Source of the DNA: Alphaproteobacteria bacterium 43-37
Lineage (GTDB): Bacteria; Pseudomonadota; Alphaproteobacteria; 43-37
Direction of reading: 5' to 3'
Assembly: GCA_001897475.1 (NCBI GenBank)
Contig: MKSY01000024.1
Span: 1 to 64,000 of the forward strand
DNA: 64,000 bases
Below are positions 44,157 through 51,910 of the stretch, one piece after another; position 1 is the first letter of the stretch; every line of letters begins with the position of its first letter. The notes under the pieces are model-generated. The model did not search any database, was not told the DNA's origin, and was given only the letters and a program-made list of their open reading frames with translations. A program made the translations under genes and the position numbers.

Positions 44157-47100
44157 TTAGAAGTTGTATCCGACGCGGAGCAATCCGGTGTGTCCGACAA
44201 AGCTGTTCTTTGCAGTGAAGCTGTAGTCAAGAGATACGGAAGTGCCTGTGTCTGAAGCTGCCTTCAAGCCAACACCACCGGTGATGATCTCGGAAGCAAA
44301 CTTCGCAGTCTTAACTTGCATTGGTTGACCAACCCAGGTTGCGTTGACTGTACGAGCCTTATCGTTGAACTCATGCATCCAAGCAACGTTGAATTGTGGT
44401 GACAAGTTCCAGCCTTCCATTGCCTTTGTTGTCATAACAACACGGGCACCCAAGCCAGCTTGCATGCTGTTGATGCTGTTCTCGCTAACGGCCATTGGCG
44501 CTGCGCCACCTGATTCAGTGTAGGCATCGATCTTGGTTGTTCCACCTTTTACGGCTACGAATGGGCTGAAGACCATGCCATCACCAACTTTTACATTGTA
44601 ACCACCCTTGAAGCTAGCGGAGAGCATATTGCCACCAAAGTCTGAGTTATACAATGTGCCCAGAAGGTCAAGACGCTTAGCTTCGTACTTGTTGGAAGCG
44701 CCTGTGAAGATACCATCAACGAACCATGTGTTCATTGGGCTGTAGGTACCATAGAGGCTGAGCAAGTAGCTCTTTGAGTCTGTTTTGCTGGCGTTCAACT
44801 TTTCTTTGATTTTTGAATCAGCGTAAGTGAATGCCAAACCAGCCTTCAAGCCATCCATTATGTGTCCTGTGACACCCAATGTGAAGCCAACGGTATCACC
44901 CTTGTATCCTTCATAGGATTCACGGCGTGATTGATCTTCTGTTGCACCCAAGAGTTGGCCCCAAGCTTCCAAGCCGTGTGAGCCGGCTGCAGCAGCGGCT
45001 GGAACAACGTTACCAGCAGCAACAGCATGGCCTTGTGCAGGAGCACCAACAAGCTCAGCAACAGCAATCGCTGCGCTGCCTGCATTTGCATCAATCGCAC
45101 CATGCGCGTTGCTAGTTGTGCTGGCGGCTGATTGAACAGCAGCAAAGTTTGTCGCACCATCGAAGGTCTTCAAAGCAGCCTCAATTTGAGGAGCTGTGTA
45201 AGACTGCAACACACGAAGCTGAGTCGCAATCGCACCGTTTGTCATCGCGCCTTGAACAGCAGCAGCTGTGCCAACCAAACGTGAGCCAGTGATACCAGCT
45301 ACTTGATCCATGGTTCTAACTGTTGTCTTTGCCAAAACATCGTAAGTTGAAGCTAAGAATTCATATGTTACCAAACCATACTCTTTCTTTGGTGTCCCAA
45401 CAACTGTCGCAGCTGCGCCACCTGACGCAACCTTATAGTACTTGCCATCTTCAATGAGCTGATCGCCAGCATCAACCTCAAAGTTTGCACCAGATTGAAC
45501 TGTAACCGCACCAGTTGCGATAGCAACATGACCTGTGTTTGTTGTAGCAGAACCTGATGCGCCACCGGCACCGGTCAACTTAAACTTATAGGTTGAACCT
45601 TTCTCGAGCGTCAAGCTACCAGCTGTGATTGTAAGGGTTTTGCCACCAACATCGACAGTACCACCGCTGTTAACAACTGTTGCTGCGTTAGGAGCAGTTA
45701 CGTCAACATCAGCCAGCTTCAATATACCACCATCTTTAACAGTAACAGTTGACGCATTAAAGGCAGCCGTTGCTGTCAATGTTGAGTTAGAGATGTTGAT
45801 TTGACCAATCTTGTTATTGAAGGCAGTTCCAATTGTGGTGTTGGCGTTAATGTTCAAGATACCATTATCAGCAACCGTACCCTTGATTGAACCAAGATCT
45901 GAGCCAGCGACGTTGACATTTAATGTACCAGAAGTACCGTTAAGCTCGGTAATGCCTGTCTTTACAGCATGATTAGCGTTAAAGGTCATTGTATCGTTAA
46001 CTTTTAACGTTGCGATTGCGAACGTAGAACCGATCGCACCACCGGAATTGACTGTGGTGTCGTTGATTGTAACAACACCGTTACCAGCAACAGAACCATC
46101 AATAGGGCCTGAGTAGCTTCCGCCAGCGTCGATTGTTAAGCCTGCAGCTGAGCCTGCAAGTGTAAACTTGCTTGCCTTAGCCGCTTTCGCCAATGTTAAT
46201 ACAAAAGCACTGCCTACGTTAATTTCACCAAGCGCAGTTGTTGCACCAATTGTGCCGCCTGTGGTGTGAGTACCAGTTACAACATATGTACCAGCGCCAT
46301 CAATTGGAGCTGTTATGGCACTTTTTGTTTTCAACGTACCTGCCACAGTAACAGCATCAGCCTTAAGTACAGCCTCCAACTCAGCTGTTGCACCGTTTGC
46401 AACTGTGAAGCTACCCAAAGTTTTTGTATTACCCACAGCAGTCTTAAAGGTTGTTGTGCCAGCGGCAACGGTAATAGCACCTGTGCTAGCAGCAGAACCA
46501 TCGATAGCACCTGTAACTGTCACGGTAGGCGTGCCTGATGTTCCAAACTTGAGGCTTGAGCCTGAGTTGAGGGTGATGTTTGTAGATTTTAGGTTATGGT
46601 TAACTGAGTATGTGTCACTTGCATTAACTGTAACTAATGTTAAGGCGGTAGCAGCACCAACATCTCCACCTGTTACCTGATCAGAGTTAATAACCAAAGA
46701 ACCAGAGCCATCTAACGCGCCATTTATCGAAGCTCCCTTACTTAGCTGTAATGTTGTATTGGCGCCAATTGCAGTATTGGTAGCATAAACAGCTGCACCA
46801 ATATCAAAGGTTCCACTCGCCTCAGTAAAAGTGACCTTTTTTAGCACTTTATCGGATGAACCATATGCAAGAGAGGAGCTCACACCCGCGACATGGTTGA
46901 CAGCAACAGTACCTGTGTTGGTAGCATCTGTTTTAATAGCCGTCAAAGATGTAGCAGTACCAGTTGTAGCAGAGATAGTAAGAGTTCCATCTCCTGTAAA
47001 TTGAACTGTTGGAGCTGCAAGCGTACCTGTAACAGTCAAAGTTCCTATGCCAATTTTTGCTGTACCAACTGTTAGTGTTTTACTCGTTGCGACTGTAACG

Positions 47101-47444
47101 GTTTTAGCGTTTGTTAACAAAATACCTGTTGCTCCGAGGTTAATTGCACCCGTACTAGTATTAAGCGTAGTATTTTCACCAGCAGAAATGGTTGACCCTG
47201 TAATGCCGCTACCTATTGAGATGGCTCCATCCATGCTGATAGCGGTGCTGCTGTCGCCTGTAGTGAGAACACCATCGTTCACGTTAAAGGTATAATCATT
47301 AGTATTAGTAGCGGTAGATGCTGTCGTTGCAGCGCCAACGCTGACTGCAGAAGCCACAGCCATATTTGAGCTCATGGCGACAGACATAACAACGGCGAGT
47401 GCCGAAACGCCTAAGAGCAGAGATTTTTTTGTCATTGTATTCAT
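44157..47444 (-). CDS. Autotransporter, Sca/OmpB-like surface protein
   Basis: The 1095-aa protein has a signal peptide (MTKKSLLLGVSALAVVMSV, cleavage near VASA). The passenger of about 720 residues is poor in aromatic, charged and Cys residues, and is built from degenerate repeats each containing a G-x-IG-x-T-x-A-L-x-x-I-x-V core (TIGATTALGEINVG, AIGSTFAIATLKVN, DVGAATALTLVTVN, TIGTAFNNKIGQIN), as in rickettsial OmpA/OmpB. The C-terminal 290 residues form the autotransporter barrel (LEAWGQLLGATEDQ, then strands ending LLRVGYNF with terminal Phe). It should display a beta-helical passenger on the cell surface. GGGAG 9 bp upstream supports the ATG at 47444. Repeat clusters flank it on both sides. 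Confidence 0.9.
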   Translation of the reverse strand: MNTMTKKSLLLGVSALAVVMSVAMSSNMAVASAVSVGAATTASTATNTNDYTFNVNDGVLTTGDSSTAISMDGAISIGSGITGSTISAGENTTLNTSTGAINLGATGILLTNAKTVTVATSKTLTVGTAKIGIGTLTVTGTLAAPTVQFTGDGTLTISATTGTATSLTAIKTDATNTGTVAVNHVAGVSSSLAYGSSDKVLKKVTFTEASGTFDIGAAVYATNTAIGANTTLQLSKGASINGALDGSGSLVINSDQVTGGDVGAATALTLVTVNASDTYSVNHNLKSTNITLNSGSSLKFGTSGTPTVTVTGAIDGSAASTGAITVAAGTTTFKTAVGNTKTLGSFTVANGATAELEAVLKADAVTVAGTLKTKSAITAPIDGAGTYVVTGTHTTGGTIGATTALGEINVGSAFVLTLAKAAKASKFTLAGSAAGLTIDAGGSYSGPIDGSVAGNGVVTINDTTVNSGGAIGSTFAIATLKVNDTMTFNANHAVKTGITELNGTSGTLNVNVAGSDLGSIKGTVADNGILNINANTTIGTAFNNKIGQINISNSTLTATAAFNASTVTVKDGGILKLADVDVTAPNAATVVNSGGTVDVGGKTLTITAGSLTLEKGSTYKFKLTGAGGASGSATTNTGHVAIATGAVTVQSGANFEVDAGDQLIEDGKYYKVASGGAAATVVGTPKKEYGLVTYEFLASTYDVLAKTTVRTMDQVAGITGSRLVGTAAAVQGAMTNGAIATQLRVLQSYTAPQIEAALKTFDGATNFAAVQSAASTTSNAHGAIDANAGSAAIAVAELVGAPAQGHAVAAGNVVPAAAAAGSHGLEAWGQLLGATEDQSRRESYEGYKGDTVGFTLGVTGHIMDGLKAGLAFTYADSKIKEKLNASKTDSKSYLLSLYGTYSPMNTWFVDGIFTGASNKYEAKRLDLLGTLYNSDFGGNMLSASFKGGYNVKVGDGMVFSPFVAVKGGTTKIDAYTESGGAAPMAVSENSINSMQAGLGARVVMTTKAMEGWNLSPQFNVAWMHEFNDKARTVNATWVGQPMQVKTAKFASEIITGGVGLKAASDTGTSVSLDYSFTAKNSFVGHTGLLRVGYNF

Positions 47445-47659
47445 TTAGTTTTTCTCCCATTTAAAAACTATTAAGGCAAACACATATGTTTAGCCCTTTT
47501 AAAACTATTTTGTGGTCACGCTAACACCCTTTTCTAGGCCTGCCTAGGTGTACTCATTGATTTGTTATATGTTTTTTGTTGATTGATGCAATTTTGCAAC
47601 AAGTGCCTCCTGCCATTGCGAGCCTTCGTTGCACCTAGGTGTGGCAATCCAGGATGTTG

Positions 47660-47880
47660 CAACCAAAGGACTGGGTTCCCGCATCAAGTGCGGGAATGAC
47701 TAAGAGGGGTGTGCGGGAAGGCAAAGTGGTGCACGATAACGAAGGGAGGTGCGGGAAGGCAAAGGAATGTGCCTGGTTTCCCTGCCATCTTTGCGCCTCT
47801 TCTGCTGTCACCTTCGCTCTTTTCCCTGCCATCTTTGCGCCTCTTCTGCTGTCACCTTCGCGAAAGCGGGGGGCCATCAT
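47660..47880. repeat. Repeat cluster upstream of the autotransporter gene
   Basis: Elements shared with 43621-44095 occur here: CTGGGTTCCCGCATCAAGTG plus CGGGAATGAC at 47671-47700, degenerate GAGGGGTGTGCGGGAAGGCA units to 47770, and a 41-bp direct repeat starting TTTCCCTGCCATCTTTGCGC at 47777-47817 and 47821-47861, ending in CGCGAAAGCGGGGGGCC. The rest of the 522-bp gap 47445-47966 holds the autotransporter 5' region; a CTAGGCCTGCCTAG palindrome near 47535 is the only other structure I see. Confidence 0.75.
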
Positions 47881-47966
47881 CCCAGGCATGACGCCCAATT
47901 TTCTCATTGCTTGGCTTGAAAAGCCGTGGCAATCTCACTGAGAAATCACCATAAAGGCCCGGCATT

Positions 47967-48845
47967 ATGACGAACGATCTTATCCAACCCCAATTGATCA
48001 GCGGATTATCACAAATTAGTGATCGTTATGATGAGTATCTTATTGATCTATGGGGTGTGACGCATGATGGGCAAACTCCATATCCGGGTGTAATAGAAGC
48101 GCTGACTTTTCTCAAGAAGTCTGGGAAATCCGTTATCTTTTTATCCAATGCACCACGCCGGATCTGTGTGTCACGCAAGAAGCTTGAAGATATGGGAATT
48201 TTGCCTGATTTGTATGAAAGCATCCATACTTCTGGAGAGCAAACCCATCATTTTTTAAGATCCTTCGTTAAAGAGAACGGTTTTAAAGAGTTCTATCATA
48301 TTGGGACGGAAAAAGACGTTTCACTTTATGAAGGCATTGGGGCTATCAAAACGCCTGATCTTAAGGCAGCTCAGTTTTTGCTTTGCTCAGATACGTTGAC
48401 CTGGGATCAGCAAGTTTATGATTTGGACGAGATATTTGAGCAGGCTCTTTTCCATAAGTTGCCACTCGTTTGTGCCAATTCAGATCGAGTTGTAAGGTAT
48501 CAAGGGGGCCTGGCTTTGTGTGCCGGTTCATTGGCTGAACGATATAACCAAATGGGTGGGCATGTGATCTATTTTGGCAAGCCGCATGGCAGTGTTTATG
48601 ATCATGTTTTCAAGAATTTATGCAAACATCCTAAAAGCAAGTGTGTTGCTATTGGTGATTCTTTATACACTGACATCCAAGGTGCGTATAATCAAGGGAT
48701 CGATACAATCTTTATTACTGGCGGCATTCACCTTGAGGAACTAGCGTCACCTTGGGGAGTGTTACCTGAACTTGCATCACTTAAGGACCTTTTGGCTTCA
48801 CATTCTTATGGTCCAACATATGTGATGGCTTCGCTTAAGATGTGA
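47967..48845 (+). CDS. HAD-superfamily phosphatase, TIGR01459-like (HAD-IIA)
   Basis: The 292-aa protein has the nucleophile segment YLIDLWGVTHDG (HAD-IIA type with Trp-Gly), motif II FLSNAPRR (Ser), and motif III CVAIGDSLYTDIQGA. This subgroup is widespread in alphaproteobacteria; substrates are probably small phosphorylated metabolites, unproven. The cap domain lies between motifs II and III. It is transcribed alone, after the repeat cluster. Confidence 0.85.
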   Translation: MTNDLIQPQLISGLSQISDRYDEYLIDLWGVTHDGQTPYPGVIEALTFLKKSGKSVIFLSNAPRRICVSRKKLEDMGILPDLYESIHTSGEQTHHFLRSFVKENGFKEFYHIGTEKDVSLYEGIGAIKTPDLKAAQFLLCSDTLTWDQQVYDLDEIFEQALFHKLPLVCANSDRVVRYQGGLALCAGSLAERYNQMGGHVIYFGKPHGSVYDHVFKNLCKHPKSKCVAIGDSLYTDIQGAYNQGIDTIFITGGIHLEELASPWGVLPELASLKDLLASHSYGPTYVMASLKM

Positions 48846-48954
48846 GAAAAATTCTCATGCTAATTTCGCTGGCCAAATGAGAAAAATGGTGTTTTAATCT
48901 GGCCGATGAGGGAATCCCCTCAAGCAATTTAAGTTAATTGATGCAGGGAATAAA

Positions 48955-49197
48955 ATGAAGAAAATTACATTTGTACTGAGTTTATTGGTAGCGTTGGCCT
49001 ATGGGCAGCACGCAATGGCAAATACGGAAGCTGCTAAGGCTGTTCCTGGAGCTGATTCTTCGGCTGTTAATCATGAAGAACATCATGATGGCGAAGCAGA
49101 GCATCATGATGGTGAAGAAGATCACCATGATGGCGATGAGGTTCAACATGAAGATCATGAACACGATGGCGATCATGTTCATAAAGGAAGAAATTAA
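48955..49197 (+). CDS. Small secreted His/Asp/Glu-rich protein
   Basis: AGGGA 6 bp before the ATG supports the start. A signal peptide (MKKITFVLSLLVALAYGQHAMA) leads to a mature chain of about 58 residues in which 12 are His and most of the rest are Asp, Glu and Gly, in repeats of HHDGE. Such sequences bind zinc, nickel or copper in the periplasm. No family is recognised. A strong terminator follows, so it is a single-gene unit. Confidence 0.75.
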   Translation: MKKITFVLSLLVALAYGQHAMANTEAAKAVPGADSSAVNHEEHHDGEAEHHDGEEDHHDGDEVQHEDHEHDGDHVHKGRN

Positions 49198-49242
49198 TCC
49201 TTAAAAGATTTATAAACTGAATTAAGGCTTTATTTAAGTGTT

Positions 49243-49272
49243 AGCGCGCCTGAAATTTGGGCGCGCTTTTTC
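49243..49272 (+). terminator. Rho-independent terminator after the His-rich gene
   Basis: AGCGCGCC (49243-49250) pairs with GGCGCGCT (49260-49267) over a 9-nt loop and is followed by TTTTTC. It lies 45 bp beyond the stop codon. Confidence 0.9.
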
Positions 49273-49388
49273 TTTCAAATAAATTTAAGTGGGTGAGTCG
49301 CCAATCGTTTAAAAATATAAACCCCATTTACATTTTGTTTATAATTTTGTTATAATAATGGCCATAAAATCACAAAAGGAAGATGGAC

Positions 49389-49667
49389 ATGACTCATACA
49401 AAAATGTTTTATACAATGACTTTAGCTATCGGCCTGATGCTGGCTGGTTGTTCTAAAGAAAAAGATGCTTCTAAGCTTTCAAACGTCTTTAAAGAAAAAT
49501 TCACACAAGGTTGTGTGAAAAAAAGTTCTGCGGCAGCATGTGCCTGTGCCATAGAGCAAATAGAGAAAGTCATAAGTGAATCTGAAGCTCAATCAGTCAA
49601 TGCAGGGCAGTTAAATTCATCAATCAAAGATAAAATTTTAGCAGTAAGTAAAGCTTGCAAAAAATAA
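49389..49667 (+). CDS. Small putative lipoprotein
   Basis: The ATG at 49389 has AAGGA at 8 bp spacing (a second in-frame ATG at 49383 is too close to it). The 92-aa product has a type II signal with lipobox LAGC (IGLMLAGCSKEKD) and a mature part with three further cysteines close together (GCVKKSSAAACACAI) plus one near the end (SKACKK), then mainly helix. The family is not recognised. It is probably anchored in the membrane with an internal disulfide. Confidence 0.7.
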   Translation: MTHTKMFYTMTLAIGLMLAGCSKEKDASKLSNVFKEKFTQGCVKKSSAAACACAIEQIEKVISESEAQSVNAGQLNSSIKDKILAVSKACKK

Positions 49668-49798
49668 GTTTTTGATAAATTTTTTTGAAAAACCTTAGAA
49701 TAATAAGCCCATTTACTGTTTTTTAGGCATAAATTCACAAATCTTAAACCATTTTTGGTTACATTTAATTCAAATGATTAAATTAAGGGGAGTGGCCT

Positions 49799-50979
49799 AT
49801 GACTGCGTGTAAAGGTTTGCAAGAAATGCTGAGAAATTCGCTATTATTTATAATGGTGTCGATTGCTGGTATATCGCTGGCCCAACCTCAAGCTGCTTAC
49901 GCGCAGGAGGATGATGAAACTACGGTTAATGCTGACTCAGATGACGATGATGCAGCTCTCGACACGCTTACAGCTAAAGATGAAGACGATGCGGATGCGG
50001 ACAGTGATGAGCCTAAAGCTGATGCGGATGCGGATGGTGATAGTGATGAGCCTAAAGCTGATGCGGATGCAGACAGTGATGAGCCTAAAGCTGATGCGGA
50101 TGCGGATGGTGATGAGTCTAAAGCTGATGCGGATGCGGATGGTGATGAGCCTAAAGCTGATGCGGATGCGGATGGTGATAGTGATGCAGCTACTCCATCT
50201 TCACAGGATGCAATTGATGCAACAGAAAGCCAAGTTGATGATGTATTGAGCGCAGTTGGAGCAGATAGTTTAGCCGGAGAACTTCATGAAGTTGCAGATG
50301 TAGTAAGAAATGCTGAAGATGTGCAAGATAAAGCTAATGCATTAAAAGACAATCTTGCTGAATCTCCTGCAGGTGATCTTGCTGCTGCGGTTCAAGACAA
50401 AATAAGTGCGGGTAAGGCTGATAAGAAGGGTAAAGGCGGCAAGGACAAGAAGAAGGCTAAAGACAAGGCTGATAAGAAGAAGGGTAAAGGCGGCAAGAAA
50501 CCTGCAAAAGCTAAAGCAAAGGCTAAAGCTAAGCCAAAGAAGGCTGATAAGAAGGCTAAAGGCGCTAAGAAACCAGCAAAAGCTAAAGCTAAAGCAAAGG
50601 CTAAAGCTAAGCCAAAGAAGGCTGATAAGAAGGCTAAAGGCGCTAAGAAACCAGCAAAAGCAAAAGCTAAAGCAAAGGCTAAAGCTAAGCCAAAGAAGGC
50701 TGATAAGAAGGCCAAAGGCGCTAAGAAACCAGCAAAAGCTAAGCAAAGGCTAAAGCTAAGCCAAAGAAGGCTGATAAGAAGGCCAAAGGCGCTAAGAAAC
50801 CAGCAAAAGCTAAAGCTAAGCCAAAGAAAGCTGACAAGAAAGCCAAAGGCGGTAAGAAACCAGCAAAAGCTAAAGCAAAGGCTAAAGCTAAGCCAAAGAA
50901 AGCTGCTAAGAAACCAGCTAAAAAGCCAGCTAAGAAACCAGTTAGAAAGCCAGCTAAAAAACCAGTTAGAAAACACTAA
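49799..50979 (+). CDS. Secreted charge-segregated protein: Asp-rich repeats then histone-H1-like Lys/Ala repeats (frameshifted)
   Basis: A signal peptide (to about residue 36, AAYAQ) leads to an acidic region (about 37-135) of DADADGDEPKA-type repeats, a neutral helical middle (about 140-200), and a basic C-terminal region of KKADKKAKGAKKPAKAKAK repeats like histone H1 or chlamydial Hc1/Hc2. Repeat units begin AAGCCAAAGAAGGC at 50531, 50609, 50687, 50758, 50818 and 50890, so the spacings are 78, 78, 71, 60 and 72 bp. Only 71 is not a multiple of three. One A is missing in GCTAAGCAAAGG near 50741. With it restored, the Lys/Ala frame continues to the TAA at 50977-50979, ending KKPVRKH. The actual zero frame runs on to 51052 through the terminator as an Arg/Leu/Gln-rich tail, which I regard as an artefact of the deletion. 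Function unknown; polyanion or DNA binding outside the cytoplasm is inferred. Confidence 0.7.
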
Positions 50980-51000
50980 GATTTTGATGGGGCTTAAGGC

Positions 51001-51029
51001 AAGGGGGCAGACAAGCCCCCTTAATTTTT
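51001..51029 (+). terminator. Rho-independent terminator after the histone-like gene
   Basis: AAGGGGGC (51001-51008) pairs with GCCCCCTT (51015-51022) over a 6-nt loop, followed by AATTTTTAT. It lies 21 bp past the TAA at 50979, which supports that stop as the real gene end. It may also serve the convergent operon. Confidence 0.85.
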
Positions 51030-51365
51030 ATGCCCAGGCTTTAAAGAAATGACTTCGCCATTTGATAAACGTATTTGAACCATATGTTCGGTAACAAGCA
51101 TTATGTCATATAAGGGGTGATGTTGTTGGTTTGTTATTTTCTCCCCATTAATCCAAATAGTCCATTTATCTGAATTTTGCCAAATGATGCCATCAAGTTG
51201 AATACCTTCTGACTTCTTGAAAGAAGTATCAATAGCTGCGGTGGTGGTAATATGGTCATGAAAAAACAGTGAGGGGATTTGTATTGAATCGGGTGAACTT
51301 GAAAGAGCGTCTCTAATAGTAAATGCTATAAAAGTTACTATAATGAGATTCTTAAGAAGGACCAT
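51021..51365 (-). CDS. Small PilP/GspB-like protein, last gene of the secretion/pilus operon
   Basis: The 114-aa protein has an N-terminal membrane anchor or signal (MVLLKNLIIVTFIAFTIRDA) and a C-terminal beta-rich part (QLDGIIWQNSDKWTIWINGE, then TEHMVQIRLSNGEVISLKPG), the pattern of small periplasmic HR/PilP/GspB domains that join the inner-membrane platform to the secretin. Similarity is weak, so position carries most of the call. It overlaps the upstream gene by 28 bp. Confidence 0.5.
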   Translation of the reverse strand: MVLLKNLIIVTFIAFTIRDALSSSPDSIQIPSLFFHDHITTTAAIDTSFKKSEGIQLDGIIWQNSDKWTIWINGEKITNQQHHPLYDIMLVTEHMVQIRLSNGEVISLKPGHKN

Positions 51366-51910
51366 TGACAGACTAACTCTCCTTTCAAGTTTTTTGTTGT
51401 TAATAAGGGGCGACTAATGGATAGCTTCTCAATTTTAAGAAGGCCGGGCATTTGCTCCTCAAGGGCTGCAATCCATACAAAAATAGGAACGTCATTTGAA
51501 GCTGTGAATGAGATACGAATTAGCTGACTGCAAAATGTATATTCATGCTCTGTCATCAGAGTGGTTTCAGGTTCGAAAGTTATTTGTTCTGGTGTTACGA
51601 ATTGTGGGGATGAGTTAAAAATAATGTCCCGAGCTATCGCTCGATCGCAAGGATTGATGTAAGGGTGAGATTTCATTTTTTCGAAAAGATCATTCTCTCG
51701 AGAAAGCCTTGTTAGCCATTGTTGATCCTGTGACTCAAGAGCGGTTTTGTGAAGATAAATAGCTTTATCTCGATCTAGGCTACGCTTTTTTTCGATGATA
51801 AGAAAAGCTTTGTGCGCACATAAGTAGCCGCCACCAAAACTGATAATTAAGGATAGAAAGACCCATAAAAACAAATCGCCGTGAAAATGTCTAAAGAACT
51901 TATTGGTCAT
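51338..51910 (-). CDS. GspM/PilO-like inner-membrane platform protein
   Basis: The 190-aa protein has one N-terminal membrane helix (LFLWVFLSLIISFGGGYLCA), a coiled segment (about 40-75), and a C-terminal ferredoxin-like part (FCSQLIRISFTASNDVPIFVWIAALEEQMPGLLKIEKLSI), the layout of PilO and GspM. The typical phrase is a helix LE...P.L.I..L.I. Overlap with the upstream gene is 11 bp. Confidence 0.65.
   Translation of the reverse strand: MTNKFFRHFHGDLFLWVFLSLIISFGGGYLCAHKAFLIIEKKRSLDRDKAIYLHKTALESQDQQWLTRLSRENDLFEKMKSHPYINPCDRAIARDIIFNSSPQFVTPEQITFEPETTLMTEHEYTFCSQLIRISFTASNDVPIFVWIAALEEQMPGLLKIEKLSISRPLLTTKNLKGELVCQWSFLRISL

Noticed and set aside
43769-44160. Overlapping small reading frames (70-76 aa) with Gly/Lys/Arg-rich repeats such as SPSRKRGAIKSLGS
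   Set aside because: They translate the palindromic and tandem repeats in several frames at once, have no ribosome sites, and give the usual artefact peptides of such repeats.
46266-47295. Several antisense frames across the autotransporter gene (60-121 aa)
   Set aside because: They reflect the biased Thr/Ala/Gly codon composition of the passenger; the minus-strand gene has signal peptide, passenger and barrel.
50342-50976. Long Leu/Phe/Ser-rich antisense frames (134 and 194 aa) that look like membrane proteins
   Set aside because: They are the reverse complement of the Lys/Ala repeat (AAG/GCT codons read as CTT/AGC); composition is a mirror artefact and no start context exists.
50980-51052. 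C-terminal Arg/Leu/Gln-rich extension of the histone-like protein to 51052
   Set aside because: It arises from the one-base deletion and crosses a strong terminator; the repeat frame ends at 50979.
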